This document shows, piece after piece, positions 16,838 through 24,413 of a stretch of DNA of 64,000 nt. The position numbers were made by a program, and so were the translations under genes. Each line of letters begins with the position of its first letter. Position 1 is the stretch's first letter. This DNA is from Micromonospora sp. NBC_01740 (GTDB lineage: Bacteria; Actinomycetota; Actinomycetes; Mycobacteriales; Micromonosporaceae), in the NCBI RefSeq assembly GCF_035920365.1, contig NZ_CP109150.1, forward strand, positions 868,001 to 932,000, in the 5' to 3' direction. The notes under the pieces were generated by a model. The model was not told the DNA's origin and made no database searches. It saw only the letters and a list, made by a program, of their open reading frames with translations.

Positions 16838-17352
16838 CAGGCCACGACCGTCCGGCGGTGGGCCCGGATGGTGGCGAGCGCGATCACGGCGGCGACGGTC
16901 ATGTAGGTCTTGCCGAGGATCTGCCCGGGCAGGAACGCCAGCGACCCGAAGGCGAGCCACAGGAACAGCGCGGAGTCGACGACGAGCCCGACCACGTTGG
17001 AGGCGGCGACCGCCAGTAGCCAGCGGCGGCGGCGCAGCGGCGTGTAGACGGCGAGGTCTGCCAGTTCGGAGACGAGGAACGCGGCGCCGGCGGCGAGTGC
17101 GAGCCCGGGTCCGGCGATGGCCACCGACAGGGCGGTGCCGGCGGCGATGGCGGCGATGGTCCAGGCGGCGCCGGCGGCTTCGTGGAGCAGGTCGCGGAGG
17201 GTGAAGGCGAGGCCGGCGAAGAGGACTCCGGCGGGGGCGAGCAGGCCGAGGCCGATGGGGATGGCGCCGTAGGTGGCGACGGCCCAGTTGGCGGCGGCGA
17301 TGGTGCCGATGTAGGTGGCGGCGAGGGTGAGGGTGCGGGCGGGGCGGGTCAC
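16837..17352 (-). CDS. yhhQ: Queuosine-precursor transporter (YhhQ/QPTR, Vut_1 family)
   Basis: A 171-residue inner-membrane protein with about six hydrophobic segments. The family signature is seen in LRDLLHEAAGAAWT after the second segment and VYTPLRRRRWLLAVAASNVVGLVVDS in the middle (split here by the RRRR turn). The family imports preQ0 or preQ1. It overlaps the nuclease gene upstream (GTGA) and dpdA downstream (TGATG), so precursor uptake and DNA insertion are translationally coupled. No preQ0 synthesis genes occur in the window, which suits a scavenging role. Confidence 0.82.
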   Translation of the reverse strand: MTRPARTLTLAATYIGTIAAANWAVATYGAIPIGLGLLAPAGVLFAGLAFTLRDLLHEAAGAAWTIAAIAAGTALSVAIAGPGLALAAGAAFLVSELADLAVYTPLRRRRWLLAVAASNVVGLVVDSALFLWLAFGSLAFLPGQILGKTYMTVAAVIALATIRAHRRTVVA

Positions 17353-17759
17353 GACGTCTCCTTGGCGGGCGTGTGGTCGGTGTGGCCGGTCTGGTGCGGC
17401 ACCACCACCGGCGCGGGCTCGCGGATGTAGCCGGCGTCGGTCAGGAGCCGCACGAGGTTGGCGCCGGTCATGACGACGTACGCGTCACCGGGCGACGTCT
17501 TGCCGCGGCGCTTGACCCAGGCGAGGCCGATGCGGGCGCCGTCGTTGGTGCGCTCCTGCTCGGCTTCGGTGACGTAGCCGGCGAGGTCGATGCGCTTCTC
17601 GTTCTTCGCCTCGATGACGAGGCCGGGGATGCCTGCGATGTCGCCGCGGTCGTTGGTGCCGCAGAGGGCGCGGCGTTCGGTCTGGGTGGCGCCGTTGGCG
17701 GTGAGGTAGTCGACGATGGCCGACTCCCAGCTGGTGCCCTTGCGGCGGGACGCGCTCAT
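17349..17759 (-). CDS. PD-(D/E)XK nuclease, Holliday-junction resolvase-like
   Basis: A 136-residue nuclease with the PD-(D/E)XK core NDRGDIAGIPGLVIEAKN, in which Asp and the ExK pair form the metal site, preceded by GTSWESAIVDYL (the helix with the conserved Glu). The length and pattern match Hjc/VRR-type resolvases used by phages to process recombination intermediates. The ATG overlaps the preceding small gene (ATGA). A restriction-like nuclease acting with the DNA modification pair downstream is a less likely alternative. Confidence 0.75.
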   Translation of the reverse strand: MSASRRKGTSWESAIVDYLTANGATQTERRALCGTNDRGDIAGIPGLVIEAKNEKRIDLAGYVTEAEQERTNDGARIGLAWVKRRGKTSPGDAYVVMTGANLVRLLTDAGYIREPAPVVVPHQTGHTDHTPAKETS

Positions 17760-17884
17760 GCCGGCACCTCGTCGTCGTTGTTCTGCTCGGTGGGCGGGGT
17801 CTGCTCGGTGGCGCAGTAGGGGCGGTGGGGGCCGGGGTCGCTGTTGATGTCGCAGGTGCACTCGGCGTAGTAGTCGGGGCTCAT
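17756..17884 (-). CDS. Very small cysteine-containing phage protein
   Basis: A 42-residue reading frame tightly packed between two genes: its ATG overlaps the previous stop (ATGA), its TGA overlaps the next ATG, and AGAGGAG lies upstream. The sequence begins SPDYYAECTCDINSD and contains a third cysteine in RPYCATE, so a small metal site is possible. Third-position GC is high. The function is unknown. Confidence 0.6.
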   Translation of the reverse strand: MSPDYYAECTCDINSDPGPHRPYCATEQTPPTEQNNDDEVPA

Positions 17885-18093
17885 CGGGGGCTCCTCTGGG
17901 TGAGTGGGCGGCGGAGGCGGTCGAGGGCGGCGCGCTGGCGGGCGGCAACGAGCAGCTCGTCGGAGCGGGTCTTCGGCTGCTCGTCGTCGGCGGGCTGGTC
18001 GCGGCGGGCGAGGGCCTGGTCGACGACGGCTCGGCAGGCGGCGATGCCGCGTTCGTTGCGCTCGACCTGCTCGGCGTCGAGGCGGGTCACCAT
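17881..18093 (-). CDS. Small helical phage protein of unknown function
   Basis: A 70-residue, charged, mainly helical protein (RNERGIAACRAVVDQALARRDQ, then TRSDELLVAARQRAALDRL; split at the ADDEQPK loop). It overlaps the helicase-loader gene at its start; ATG 18093 or the GTG one codon later (forming GTGA) could be used. Its stop overlaps the next start. A cofactor of the replication proteins is possible from position only. Confidence 0.55.
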   Translation of the reverse strand: MVTRLDAEQVERNERGIAACRAVVDQALARRDQPADDEQPKTRSDELLVAARQRAALDRLRRPLTQRSPR

Positions 18094-18815
18094 TCGGTCA
18101 CCACCTGGCGGACGGCGGGCCCGTCGAGGACGAGGACGCCGCCGCCGTCGATGAGCCGCTCGACGATCGGGTGGCCGTAGCGAGTGACGAGCTGCTCGTA
18201 GGCCACCTCTGCGGGCGCGCGGTCGTCGTCGTCGGCCGGCATGGTGGTGTTGCAGGTGACGACGAGCCGCCGCTCCTGGGCGCACCGCTCGTCGAGGACC
18301 CGCTGGAGCTGCTCCAGCCACCAGTCGGTGACTCGCTCGCGGCCAAGGTCGTCGAGCACCAGAAGGTCGCAGCCGGTGGCGTAGTCGTAGGCGAAGGGCT
18401 CGCCGTCGGGCTTGAGCGCGGCAGACAGGTCGGGGGCGGTCCACACCATCACCCACAGGTCGTGGGCGTGGCTGTCGTTGGCGATGGCGTACGCGGCGGT
18501 CGTCTTCCCGGTGCGGGCCGGGCCGGCAAGCAGTAGCGCCCGCGGCCCGCTGGCCCGCCACCGGCTGATCTTGCCGTCGGGGTCCTGCTCGGGGTGCAGC
18601 AGGCTGTAGCTGGCTTCGGCGTAGCGGCTGGGCCGGCGGCGGGTGTAGGCGATGGCCCGGTTCGCGGCCTGCCTGGCTCGGATGGCTTCCATCTCGGCGC
18701 GGTCGGCTTCCTCGCGCAGCTCGTCGAGGCTGGGCGTGGTGTCGTCGATGACGGCGTGCGCGCGGATTCGCGCCTGCCAGTCCCGCAGCGGGTTGCGGAT
18801 GAGTTCGGCGGTCAT
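18087..18815 (-). CDS. DnaC-like helicase loader (AAA+ ATPase)
   Basis: A 242-residue AAA+ protein. Walker A is GPARTGKTT near residue 95, Walker B CDLLVLDDLGRE near residue 145, followed by a sensor-1 segment (RRLVVTCNTTMP). The N-terminal helices (EEADRAEMEAIRARQAANRA) resemble the helicase-binding part of DnaC/DnaI loaders. Together with the replisome organiser just upstream it forms a phage replication-initiation pair that recruits the host DnaB helicase. The ATG overlaps the previous stop (ATGA). Confidence 0.85.
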   Translation of the reverse strand: MTAELIRNPLRDWQARIRAHAVIDDTTPSLDELREEADRAEMEAIRARQAANRAIAYTRRRPSRYAEASYSLLHPEQDPDGKISRWRASGPRALLLAGPARTGKTTAAYAIANDSHAHDLWVMVWTAPDLSAALKPDGEPFAYDYATGCDLLVLDDLGRERVTDWWLEQLQRVLDERCAQERRLVVTCNTTMPADDDDRAPAEVAYEQLVTRYGHPIVERLIDGGGVLVLDGPAVRQVVTEW

Positions 18816-19639
18816 CGGGCGCCTCCGGTGTGCTGGCTGGCGACGGTGGCGTTGGCGCCGCCGGCGAAGGGGTTGTCGGTTCGCCGGTCGATGTGCCGGT
18901 TCGCTCCGCTGGTGCGGTTGCCGGCGGCGCCGGCGGGGCGGTTGCCGCTCCACTGCTGGGCCTTGCGCATCCAGACCTGCCAGGTGGCGTTCCAGTCGAC
19001 CTTGGTGGCGTCCTGGCCGGACTTGGCGGTCCAGTGGTCGACGAAGTTCGCGGTCTCGATGGTGAGGTCGACGTTGGCGGCGTTCTGCCGGGCCCAGGCG
19101 CGCATGGCGGGGCTGATCGAGAAGTCCTCGGGGATGCGGGTACCGCGTCGGGTCTTGGGCGGCGCCGGAGGCGACGCGGTGGGGTGCCCAACGGAACTTC
19201 CGTAGGAAGTTCGGGTCGGGTCGGGTCGGGTCGGGTCGGGGTTAGGCGCACTTCCCGCGAAGTTCTCGCGCACGTTCGCGCGAACATCCTGCGAACCTGC
19301 ACCGCGCTGCTCACGAATGCGGCGCATGCGTTCGCGCGCAGCTTCGCGCTTCGCGAGCACCGACTCGGACGACGGCTGATGCTCGTCCCACTGGTGGAAT
19401 CGCCAGCCCTTGTCGCCGTCGTGCTCGTCTTCGACCCACAGGCCGGCCCGGACGAGGGTGGCGGCGTGCTCCCGGTAGTCGGGGTCGAGGCGGGCGACGA
19501 TGTAGTCGGGCACCCAGCCGTCGGTGAGCTGGTTGGACGACCAGGACCCGGCGAGCACCCAGAGGCCCATCGCTGGGACTCCGGCGCGCACCGCCTTCAT
19601 GTGGGCGTGGAGCCCGTCGTCGACCTTGAACCAAGGCAT
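18812..19639 (-). CDS. Phage replisome organiser / initiator-like protein
   Basis: A 275-residue protein. The N-terminus (residues 1-90) is a winged-helix-like domain beginning PWFKVDDGLHAHMKAVRAG, with GLWVLAGSWSSNQLTDGWVP, a pattern common in phage replication initiators next to DnaC-like loaders. The middle (residues 100-165) is disordered, with a DPTRPDPTR repeat coded by a tandem pentanucleotide. The C-terminal domain (DFSISPAMRAWARQN, VDHWTAKSGQ, WNATWQVWMRKAQ) looks like the DnaD/loader-binding module. The replication origin could lie within this gene, as in many phages, but is not shown. Confidence 0.75.
   Translation of the reverse strand: MPWFKVDDGLHAHMKAVRAGVPAMGLWVLAGSWSSNQLTDGWVPDYIVARLDPDYREHAATLVRAGLWVEDEHDGDKGWRFHQWDEHQPSSESVLAKREAARERMRRIREQRGAGSQDVRANVRENFAGSAPNPDPTRPDPTRTSYGSSVGHPTASPPAPPKTRRGTRIPEDFSISPAMRAWARQNAANVDLTIETANFVDHWTAKSGQDATKVDWNATWQVWMRKAQQWSGNRPAGAAGNRTSGANRHIDRRTDNPFAGGANATVASQHTGGAR
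19211..19240. repeat. Tandem pentanucleotide repeat, six copies of TCGGG
   Basis: Six perfect copies of TCGGG lie in the coding sequence of the replisome organiser, and on the coding strand give alternating DPTRP residues. Each copy brings a GGG run, so the plus strand carries six G-tracts spaced by TC, enough for a G-quadruplex. A change in copy number by a multiple other than three would shift the frame. Confidence 0.85.
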
Positions 19640-19791
19640 CAGGCCTGGTCTCCTTCGGGGTTGTGCTGGTGGTGGTCGTTGATGTGCTGGTCGAGGGCGT
19701 CGATGGCGGTCGAGGTCGCCTCGACGACGCTGTGGCCCTGCCCGAGGACGGTCACGCCGCAGAGCGGGCAGTCGACGGTCGCGGCCCTCAT
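19639..19791 (-). CDS. Small C2H2-like zinc-finger protein
   Basis: A 50-residue protein with DCPLCGVTVLGQGHSV at the start and a histidine cluster DHHQHN near the end, compatible with a CxxC plus His zinc site. It is coupled on both sides: ATGA with the upstream gene and TGATG with the replisome organiser. The high third-position GC argues that it is real despite its size. Its role is unknown. Confidence 0.6.
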   Translation of the reverse strand: MRAATVDCPLCGVTVLGQGHSVVEATSTAIDALDQHINDHHQHNPEGDQA

Positions 19792-19958
19792 GCCGCTGCC
19801 CTCCGCTCGGCGCGGCGTCGCTGCGGGAGCCGGATGAGTTCGGCGGGGGTGGCGGCCCGTTCGCGGGCGGTGTCGGTGATGGGGCCGTACCGCTCGATGA
19901 GGAGGGCCTGGAGCAGGTCCCGCGGCTCGTCGGCCGGCTGGGTGGAGGTGGTGCGCAT
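19788..19958 (-). CDS. Small phage protein of unknown function
   Basis: A 56-residue protein (LLQALLIERYGPITDTARERAATPAELIRL, interrupted by a loop after YGPI, is its helical core) ending in a basic RRRAERR tail. ATG 19958 has a perfect AGGAGG seven bases upstream. A longer form from ATG 20057 (TGATG with the upstream gene) would add 33 histidine/arginine-rich residues and is less convincing. The basic tail suggests nucleic-acid binding. Confidence 0.55.
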   Translation of the reverse strand: MRTTSTQPADEPRDLLQALLIERYGPITDTARERAATPAELIRLPQRRRAERRAAA

Positions 19959-20056
19959 CGGGTCCTCCTGGTGGTCGTCGTGTCGGTGTGGGTGGCGCCC
20001 TGCCGCGACGTGAGCGCGGGTGTCCCGGCCGGTTCCGGTGTCAGGGCGGGCCGTCA

Positions 20057-21028
20057 TCAGGCGGCCTGGGCGGTGCGGCGTCGGATGCGCGGCGCGATGG
20101 AGGGCGCCTGCCGGCGGCCGGGGATGCCGTGGTCGCGGCGCAGCTTCTCGATGGTTCGGGCGGCCCGGCTGATGCCGTCGGCGCGCAGGTCGTAGCGGCC
20201 GGGCCAGCGCAGGAAGTGGGCGATGTCGGTGTCGCTGTGACTGGGGGCGAGTCGCCGGACGGTCTCGACGACGTCGGGCCGGTGGGCGGCGAGCTGCTCG
20301 TAGGTGAGGTCGCCGTCGACGGCCTGGCCGACGGTGACCGGGTCGAAGTCGTCGGTGTCCGTCTTGGGCCCGTCGAGGTGGGGCTGCTCGTTGGGGTCGT
20401 CGATGTCGTCCCAGGCGAGCGGACCCGCCCAGCCCTTGCGGGCGGCAAGCCGGCGGGCTTCGGCGGACGTACCGGGGGTGAGTGCGAGTCGCTCGTACAG
20501 GCCGGCGATCATCTTGTGGTAGCGGGCCGCGATCTTGGGCCGGGTTTGACGGCGCCAGCGGCGGACGGGTTGTCCCGCGATGCCGAGTTCGGCAGCGAGT
20601 TTGTTGGCGTCGTAGCCGATGGCGGTGAGGGCCTGCAAACGGCGGGCGGTGCCGGTGGAGTCGACGTAGACGCCGCCCGCCGGGTCGCAGGGGACGACGG
20701 GAAGGGCGAGGATCGCGTCGTTGGTTTCGGGAAACAGCTCGACGGCGGTGCGGTTGACGAGCCGGTGGACGACGGCGCGTGCGACGTCCGCGGCTTCGGC
20801 GATCCTGCGGGCGGACCAGCCTTCGGCGACGAGCTTGGCGACGTGTTCGGTGGCGGCGGTGGCGTCGGTCATGCCTCGCCAGGTGCCGTAGGCGATCTGC
20901 CGGTTTCGGATGCGGCATCGTGCGGCGCTGCGCTGCTGGCATTCGGTGCAGCCGGCGACGTGCCGGGGATGGGCGGTGCAGGTCCACCGGCGGGTGCCGT
21001 CTGCGCGGGCGTTGGTGGCGGCGGGCAT
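20057..21028 (-). CDS. HTH DNA-binding phage protein
   Basis: A 323-residue protein. The N-terminus has a cysteine/histidine cluster (TCTAHPRHVAGCTECQQ). Two helix-turn-helix regions are visible: AEGWSARRIAEAADVARAVV (residues 68-87) and a second around YDANKLAAELGIAGQPVRRW (about 145-164), both followed by basic residues. The C-terminal half contains TPGTSAEARRLAARKGWAGPLAWDD, a pattern repeated in many actinobacterial phage and WhiB-linked HTH proteins. It may regulate phage genes. It lies between recT and the replication genes, 1 base from the recT stop. Confidence 0.7.
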   Translation of the reverse strand: MPAATNARADGTRRWTCTAHPRHVAGCTECQQRSAARCRIRNRQIAYGTWRGMTDATAATEHVAKLVAEGWSARRIAEAADVARAVVHRLVNRTAVELFPETNDAILALPVVPCDPAGGVYVDSTGTARRLQALTAIGYDANKLAAELGIAGQPVRRWRRQTRPKIAARYHKMIAGLYERLALTPGTSAEARRLAARKGWAGPLAWDDIDDPNEQPHLDGPKTDTDDFDPVTVGQAVDGDLTYEQLAAHRPDVVETVRRLAPSHSDTDIAHFLRWPGRYDLRADGISRAARTIEKLRRDHGIPGRRQAPSIAPRIRRRTAQAA

Positions 21029-21029
21029 G

Positions 21030-21854
21030 TCAGGCCGCCTCGGCGAGCTGGGCGGAGCGGGCGGACCAGGCGTCGCGGACGTCCTGCCCGCGGTGCCCCT
21101 GCTGGTAGCAGAGGGCCTTGATCTCGTCGAGGCGCTGCTGGGTCTGCGCGGCGGCGATCTCGTCGAGCACCTCGGCGACGGTCAGCAGCGGCTCGTTGTC
21201 GTCCTCGCGCCCGGTGATGGCCGGCGGGCTCGCGGGCTCGATGAAGTCGGCGGCGGTCACGAGCCGCGGCGCGGGCCGGTGCTCGACGGTGACGCCCTGG
21301 TCGCGGATCTCCTCGGCGGTGTAGGGCATGCCCATGATCGCGTCGGAGGCGATCCACCGGCACACCTCGGCGGTGGCGCGGGCGACGAGCATGGCGCCGG
21401 GCTGCTGCTTCCACTGGCTCTTGCTCGTGAGGCCCATCTGCTGGGCCCGCTCCAGGTCCCAGGTGGAGGTCTGCCACTCGGTGTCGCCCTTGCGGCGGCC
21501 GGACACGACAGCCATGGCGGCGGTGGACTGGTCGATGCGCACCTCGTGGCCGAGGCCCTGTGCGATGGCCCGCAGCGTGATGGCCTTCGGCGCGGGGGTG
21601 CCCTGGATGTTGTCGAACGCCCGGAGGCTGGCCATGGGGCTGAGGCCGACCTCGGCGCCGGCGAGGATCGCGGCGGCGGCCTCGGCGGGCTTGCCCCGGT
21701 AGGCCTGCGGGACGGCGGAGGTGTTGCAGACGACCTCGGCGAAGCGTCCGGCGGCGTCGGCGGCCTGGGCCCACTGCACGAGCTGGGCGGTGGCCGGCTC
21801 GGTGCCGGTGGGGATGTCGAGGTGCTGGTCGTTGCGGATCACGAGGTCGCTCAT
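21030..21854 (-). CDS. RecT-like single-strand annealing protein
   Basis: A 274-residue recombinase. The RecT core is visible: PQAYRGKPAEAAAAILAGAE, GLSPMASLRAFDNIQGTPA, LRAIAQGLGHEVRI, then SQWKQQPGAMLVARATAEVCR. It anneals complementary strands made by the exonuclease encoded two genes upstream. The C-terminal 90 residues are acidic and helical, as in other members. The ATG shares one base with the stop of a small intervening gene (TGATG). Confidence 0.85.
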   Translation of the reverse strand: MSDLVIRNDQHLDIPTGTEPATAQLVQWAQAADAAGRFAEVVCNTSAVPQAYRGKPAEAAAAILAGAEVGLSPMASLRAFDNIQGTPAPKAITLRAIAQGLGHEVRIDQSTAAMAVVSGRRKGDTEWQTSTWDLERAQQMGLTSKSQWKQQPGAMLVARATAEVCRWIASDAIMGMPYTAEEIRDQGVTVEHRPAPRLVTAADFIEPASPPAITGREDDNEPLLTVAEVLDEIAAAQTQQRLDEIKALCYQQGHRGQDVRDAWSARSAQLAEAA

Positions 21855-22069
21855 CAGAACGGGACCCTTTCCTTGCTGGCGTTGATCTGGGCGAGGGCGC
21901 GCGAGGCGGTCATCTGGGCGACCTCGGCGGTCTCCGGGGTGTCCTTCCAGGCGGCGTCGGGCGGGACGCTGATGGAGACGTGGACGCGGATGCCGTCGGG
22001 CTGCGTGACGGTGGACTCGAAGACGTACGGCTCGATGAAGTAGCCGTCGTCGTTGCGGGCGCCGGGCAT
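21854..22069 (-). CDS. Small phage protein between exonuclease and RecT
   Basis: A 71-residue protein with a strand-rich N-terminus (YFIEPYVFESTVTQ, IRVHVSISVPPDAAW) and a helical C-terminus (AEVAQMTASRALAQI). It is coupled by TGATG overlaps to both the exonuclease and recT genes, so it may be a small partner of the recombination pair. No known family was recognised. Confidence 0.6.
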   Translation of the reverse strand: MPGARNDDGYFIEPYVFESTVTQPDGIRVHVSISVPPDAAWKDTPETAEVAQMTASRALAQINASKERVPF

Positions 22070-22902
22070 CAGAACTCCTGGTCTCGGAGGGCGTACGGGG
22101 GCAGCGAGATGGTGGTGATGTCGGCCGGGTAACCGGGCCACTCGCCGGTGCGCTGGCACTCGGCGAACAGGTCGATGGCCTTGTTGTTGAGGTGGCGGCC
22201 GGCGGCCAGCTCGTCGGCGCCGAGTTGCACGACGTGCACGAGGTGCGGCGGGGCCTTCTCGACGAACACGAACAGGAACGGCAGGTCACCGAGGCCGAGC
22301 GTCCGGGCGCCGTCGAGGTAGTAGTCGGCCTGGGCGTGGTAGCCGTAGCGGGCGATGGCCTTGGCGACGTGCTCCTCGTCGGCGGACTCGCAGCTCTTGA
22401 GGTCGACGATGGCGTCGGTGCGCAGCCAGTCGAGGCGGGCGCGGCGCCAGATGCCGGTGCGCTCGTCGGTCCAGAACAGCGACTGTTCGGGCTGGCCCTT
22501 GGACAGCAGGGCCGCGGCGAGCGGGTGGCGGCGGACGGCGGCGGCCATGGCGTCGACCTGCTCGGCCTGGTGGACGAGCAGCGGCACCTGGCTGGCGGCG
22601 TACGCCTCGGCGCGGGCCTCCCGTGCGGCTTTGGTCTGCCACGTCTTGGCGTCGACGACGACGATGGCGGCGCCGACGCCGAGCACGCGGGTGTGGAAGG
22701 CCTTGCCGAGGTCGAAGTCCTCGCGGGACGGCGGCGGGTTGTCGACGTCGTGCCGGTAGTGGGCGGGGGTCTTCGGCGGGACGAGCTTGCGGGCGCCGGA
22801 CGAGGAGAGGCTGCCGCCGGGGACGGGGTCGGCGTGGTAGACGTCCTCGGGCATGTCCGGGTAGATGCCGGGCTCGGTGACGAGCACCTCGGTGGTGGTC
22901 AT
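22069..22902 (-). CDS. RecE/Cas4-type exonuclease (PDDEXK)
   Basis: A 277-residue nuclease of the RecE/YqaJ-like group (DUF3799 type). The motifs in order are SLSSSGARKLVPPKTPAHY, FDLGKAFHTRVLG (helix with conserved His), WRRARLDWLRTDAIVDLKS (metal-binding Asp and D-x-K) and YGYHAQADYYLDG (QxxxY). It would resect DNA ends 5'-3' to feed the RecT-like protein. The ATG overlaps the WhiB gene stop (ATGA). Confidence 0.85.
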   Translation of the reverse strand: MTTTEVLVTEPGIYPDMPEDVYHADPVPGGSLSSSGARKLVPPKTPAHYRHDVDNPPPSREDFDLGKAFHTRVLGVGAAIVVVDAKTWQTKAAREARAEAYAASQVPLLVHQAEQVDAMAAAVRRHPLAAALLSKGQPEQSLFWTDERTGIWRRARLDWLRTDAIVDLKSCESADEEHVAKAIARYGYHAQADYYLDGARTLGLGDLPFLFVFVEKAPPHLVHVVQLGADELAAGRHLNNKAIDLFAECQRTGEWPGYPADITTISLPPYALRDQEF

Positions 22903-23261
22903 CGGGTGGCCGCCTTGTGGTGGGTGTCGGCGCGGGAGCAGGTGGTGCAGCGGTGCTGGTTGTGGGTGCGGGGCGTGAAGCCGCCGCCGCATCCCATGCA
23001 GGCCCGCTCGGTGAGGACGCCGTACTGGGCGCGGCGCTCGTCGCCGGTGAGGCCGGCGCGGACGCCGCCGAAGTCGCCGGTGAGGTTGGCGTCGTCGAGG
23101 CACTGCTGGGCGACGGGGCAGCCGTTGCAGACGGCCTTGGCCACCACCTGCCCGCTGCGGTCGCCGCGCTCGGGGTGCATGAGGTCGGGGTTCACGTCGA
23201 GGCACTGGCCGCGCAGCCGCCAGTTGAGGTCGGTGGAGCGGTCGAGGGTCGGGGCGGTCAC
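22899..23261 (-). CDS. WhiB-like regulator with extra zinc motif
   Basis: A 120-residue protein. Residues 15-75 are a WhiB domain: cysteines in RGQC, VCNGCPVAQQC (CxxC...C) to hold a 4Fe-4S cluster, and the turn GGVRAGLTGDERR in place of the usual G[VI]WGG. Residues 85-115 add a second motif, CMGCGGGFTPRTHNQHRCTTC, described here as CxxC, a basic loop and CTTC, which is not part of standard WhiB proteins. Mycobacteriophage TM4 WhiB blocks host WhiB2 and superinfection, so a similar role is possible. The GTG overlaps the upstream stop. Confidence 0.82.
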   Translation of the reverse strand: MTAPTLDRSTDLNWRLRGQCLDVNPDLMHPERGDRSGQVVAKAVCNGCPVAQQCLDDANLTGDFGGVRAGLTGDERRAQYGVLTERACMGCGGGFTPRTHNQHRCTTCSRADTHHKAATR

Positions 23262-23584
23262 AGCACTCCTCCGGTGTTGACGCCGTTCACAGCGGCGAGG
23301 TGGTCGGCGATGACGGCGGGCTCCAGCGGCCCGGGCACGAGGGGCCCGAGGTCGGGGTCGATGACGGGCCAGTGCGGGTGGGCGGTGAGTGCGGCGGCGG
23401 GCCGGCGGCGGATGGCGGGCATGACGGCGGTGGGGGTGTCGTCGGTGCGGTGCCGGCCGGGCTGGGTGCCGGTGGTGCGGAGCTGGTCGGGCCAGGTGTC
23501 GTCGGCGCCGGGGTGGTCGGGGCCGAAGACGGCGGTGGTGAGGGTGCGCAGCCAGCCGGTGGGGTGCAGGTCGGCGAGGGTCAC
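23258..23584 (-). CDS. Proline-rich phage protein of unknown function
   Basis: A 108-residue protein starting with a short helix (LADLHPTGWLRTLTTAVFG), followed by low-complexity, histidine- and proline-containing sequence with no clear domain. It overlaps neighbours at both ends (GTGA). The composition suggests a largely disordered protein. The function is unknown. Confidence 0.5.
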   Translation of the reverse strand: MTLADLHPTGWLRTLTTAVFGPDHPGADDTWPDQLRTTGTQPGRHRTDDTPTAVMPAIRRRPAAALTAHPHWPVIDPDLGPLVPGPLEPAVIADHLAAVNGVNTGGVL

Positions 23585-23748
23585 CGGGCCACCTCCGCCC
23601 GGCTGGACTTCCGGACGTACCGGATCTCCCAGCGGACGAGCATCAGGTCGAAGCCGTTGGAGTCGATGGAGGCGCTGACGATCCACGGCGAGCCCGTTGC
23701 CTCGCGGATCTCCCATGAGCCGAAGCGTTCGAAGGACCAGCCGCGCAT
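23581..23748 (-). CDS. Small phage protein of unknown function
   Basis: A 55-residue protein with alternating hydrophobic strands and aromatic residues (RGWSFERFGSWEIREATG, WIVSASIDSNGFDLML) and a basic end. The ATG shares a base with the previous stop (TGATG) and the stop overlaps the next GTG. The compact beta-like pattern suggests a folded protein. No known family was recognised. Confidence 0.55.
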   Translation of the reverse strand: MRGWSFERFGSWEIREATGSPWIVSASIDSNGFDLMLVRWEIRYVRKSSRAEVAR

Positions 23749-24413
23749 CAGGCCACCTCCGCCGCGTTCAGGCCGGCGGACATCGCCTGGGCGCGGGCGA
23801 ACATGGTGGGGCCGTCGGTGCCGCCGTCGCCGTCGACGTAGATGTCCTCGGTTTTGAAGGCGACGTCGGCGGACTTGTAGGTGCCGGGCATCCGGCCTTC
23901 GTCGTCCGGCAGGGCGGTGTCGCGGACGATGACGATGTCGACCTCGTCGTCAGGGTTCAGCTCGGAGAAGTCGTCCTCGGTGTAGCCCTCGTGGACGATG
24001 AGGGCCTTCCACGGGCCGTCGACGTCCTTGGCGTCGACCTGGTTGGCCCAGGCGGTGTTGGCCTTGACGGCGCTGTCGCGGTCGGCGCGGGTGCCAGCGA
24101 GTTCGCGGTTGGCGTGGTCGAGGGCGGCGCGCGTCTCGGCCAGCTCGGCCTGCAGCCGGGTGGCCTCGGCGGTGAACTCGTCGGCCAGGGCGGTGTGCTT
24201 CTGCCGCCACTTGAACGTCTCGGACTGCTCGTCGGCGAGGCGGCGGAGCACCGGGCCCATGCGCTCCCCGAGCCAGCTCACGAGGTTGAGGCAGTAGAAG
24301 TCCTCGCCCCGGGTCGGGTGCTCGTGGGCCTGGATCTCGCCGAGCGTCTCGCGCATCTGTGCGATCAGCAGGTCGGTGGCGGGGCGGATGGCGTCGATGT
24401 CGTTGGTGGTCAT
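23748..24413 (-). CDS. Coiled-coil phage protein of unknown function
   Basis: A 221-residue acidic protein. Residues 60-125 form a coiled coil (DEFTAEATRLQAELAETRAA, LDHANRELAGTRADRDSAVK). The C-terminal part is rich in Asp and Gly (DDEVDIVIVRDTALPDD, DIYVDGDGGTDG) and may bind metal. The ATG overlaps the stop of a tiny membrane-protein gene (ATGA). The function is unknown. Confidence 0.6.
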   Translation of the reverse strand: MTTNDIDAIRPATDLLIAQMRETLGEIQAHEHPTRGEDFYCLNLVSWLGERMGPVLRRLADEQSETFKWRQKHTALADEFTAEATRLQAELAETRAALDHANRELAGTRADRDSAVKANTAWANQVDAKDVDGPWKALIVHEGYTEDDFSELNPDDEVDIVIVRDTALPDDEGRMPGTYKSADVAFKTEDIYVDGDGGTDGPTMFARAQAMSAGLNAAEVA

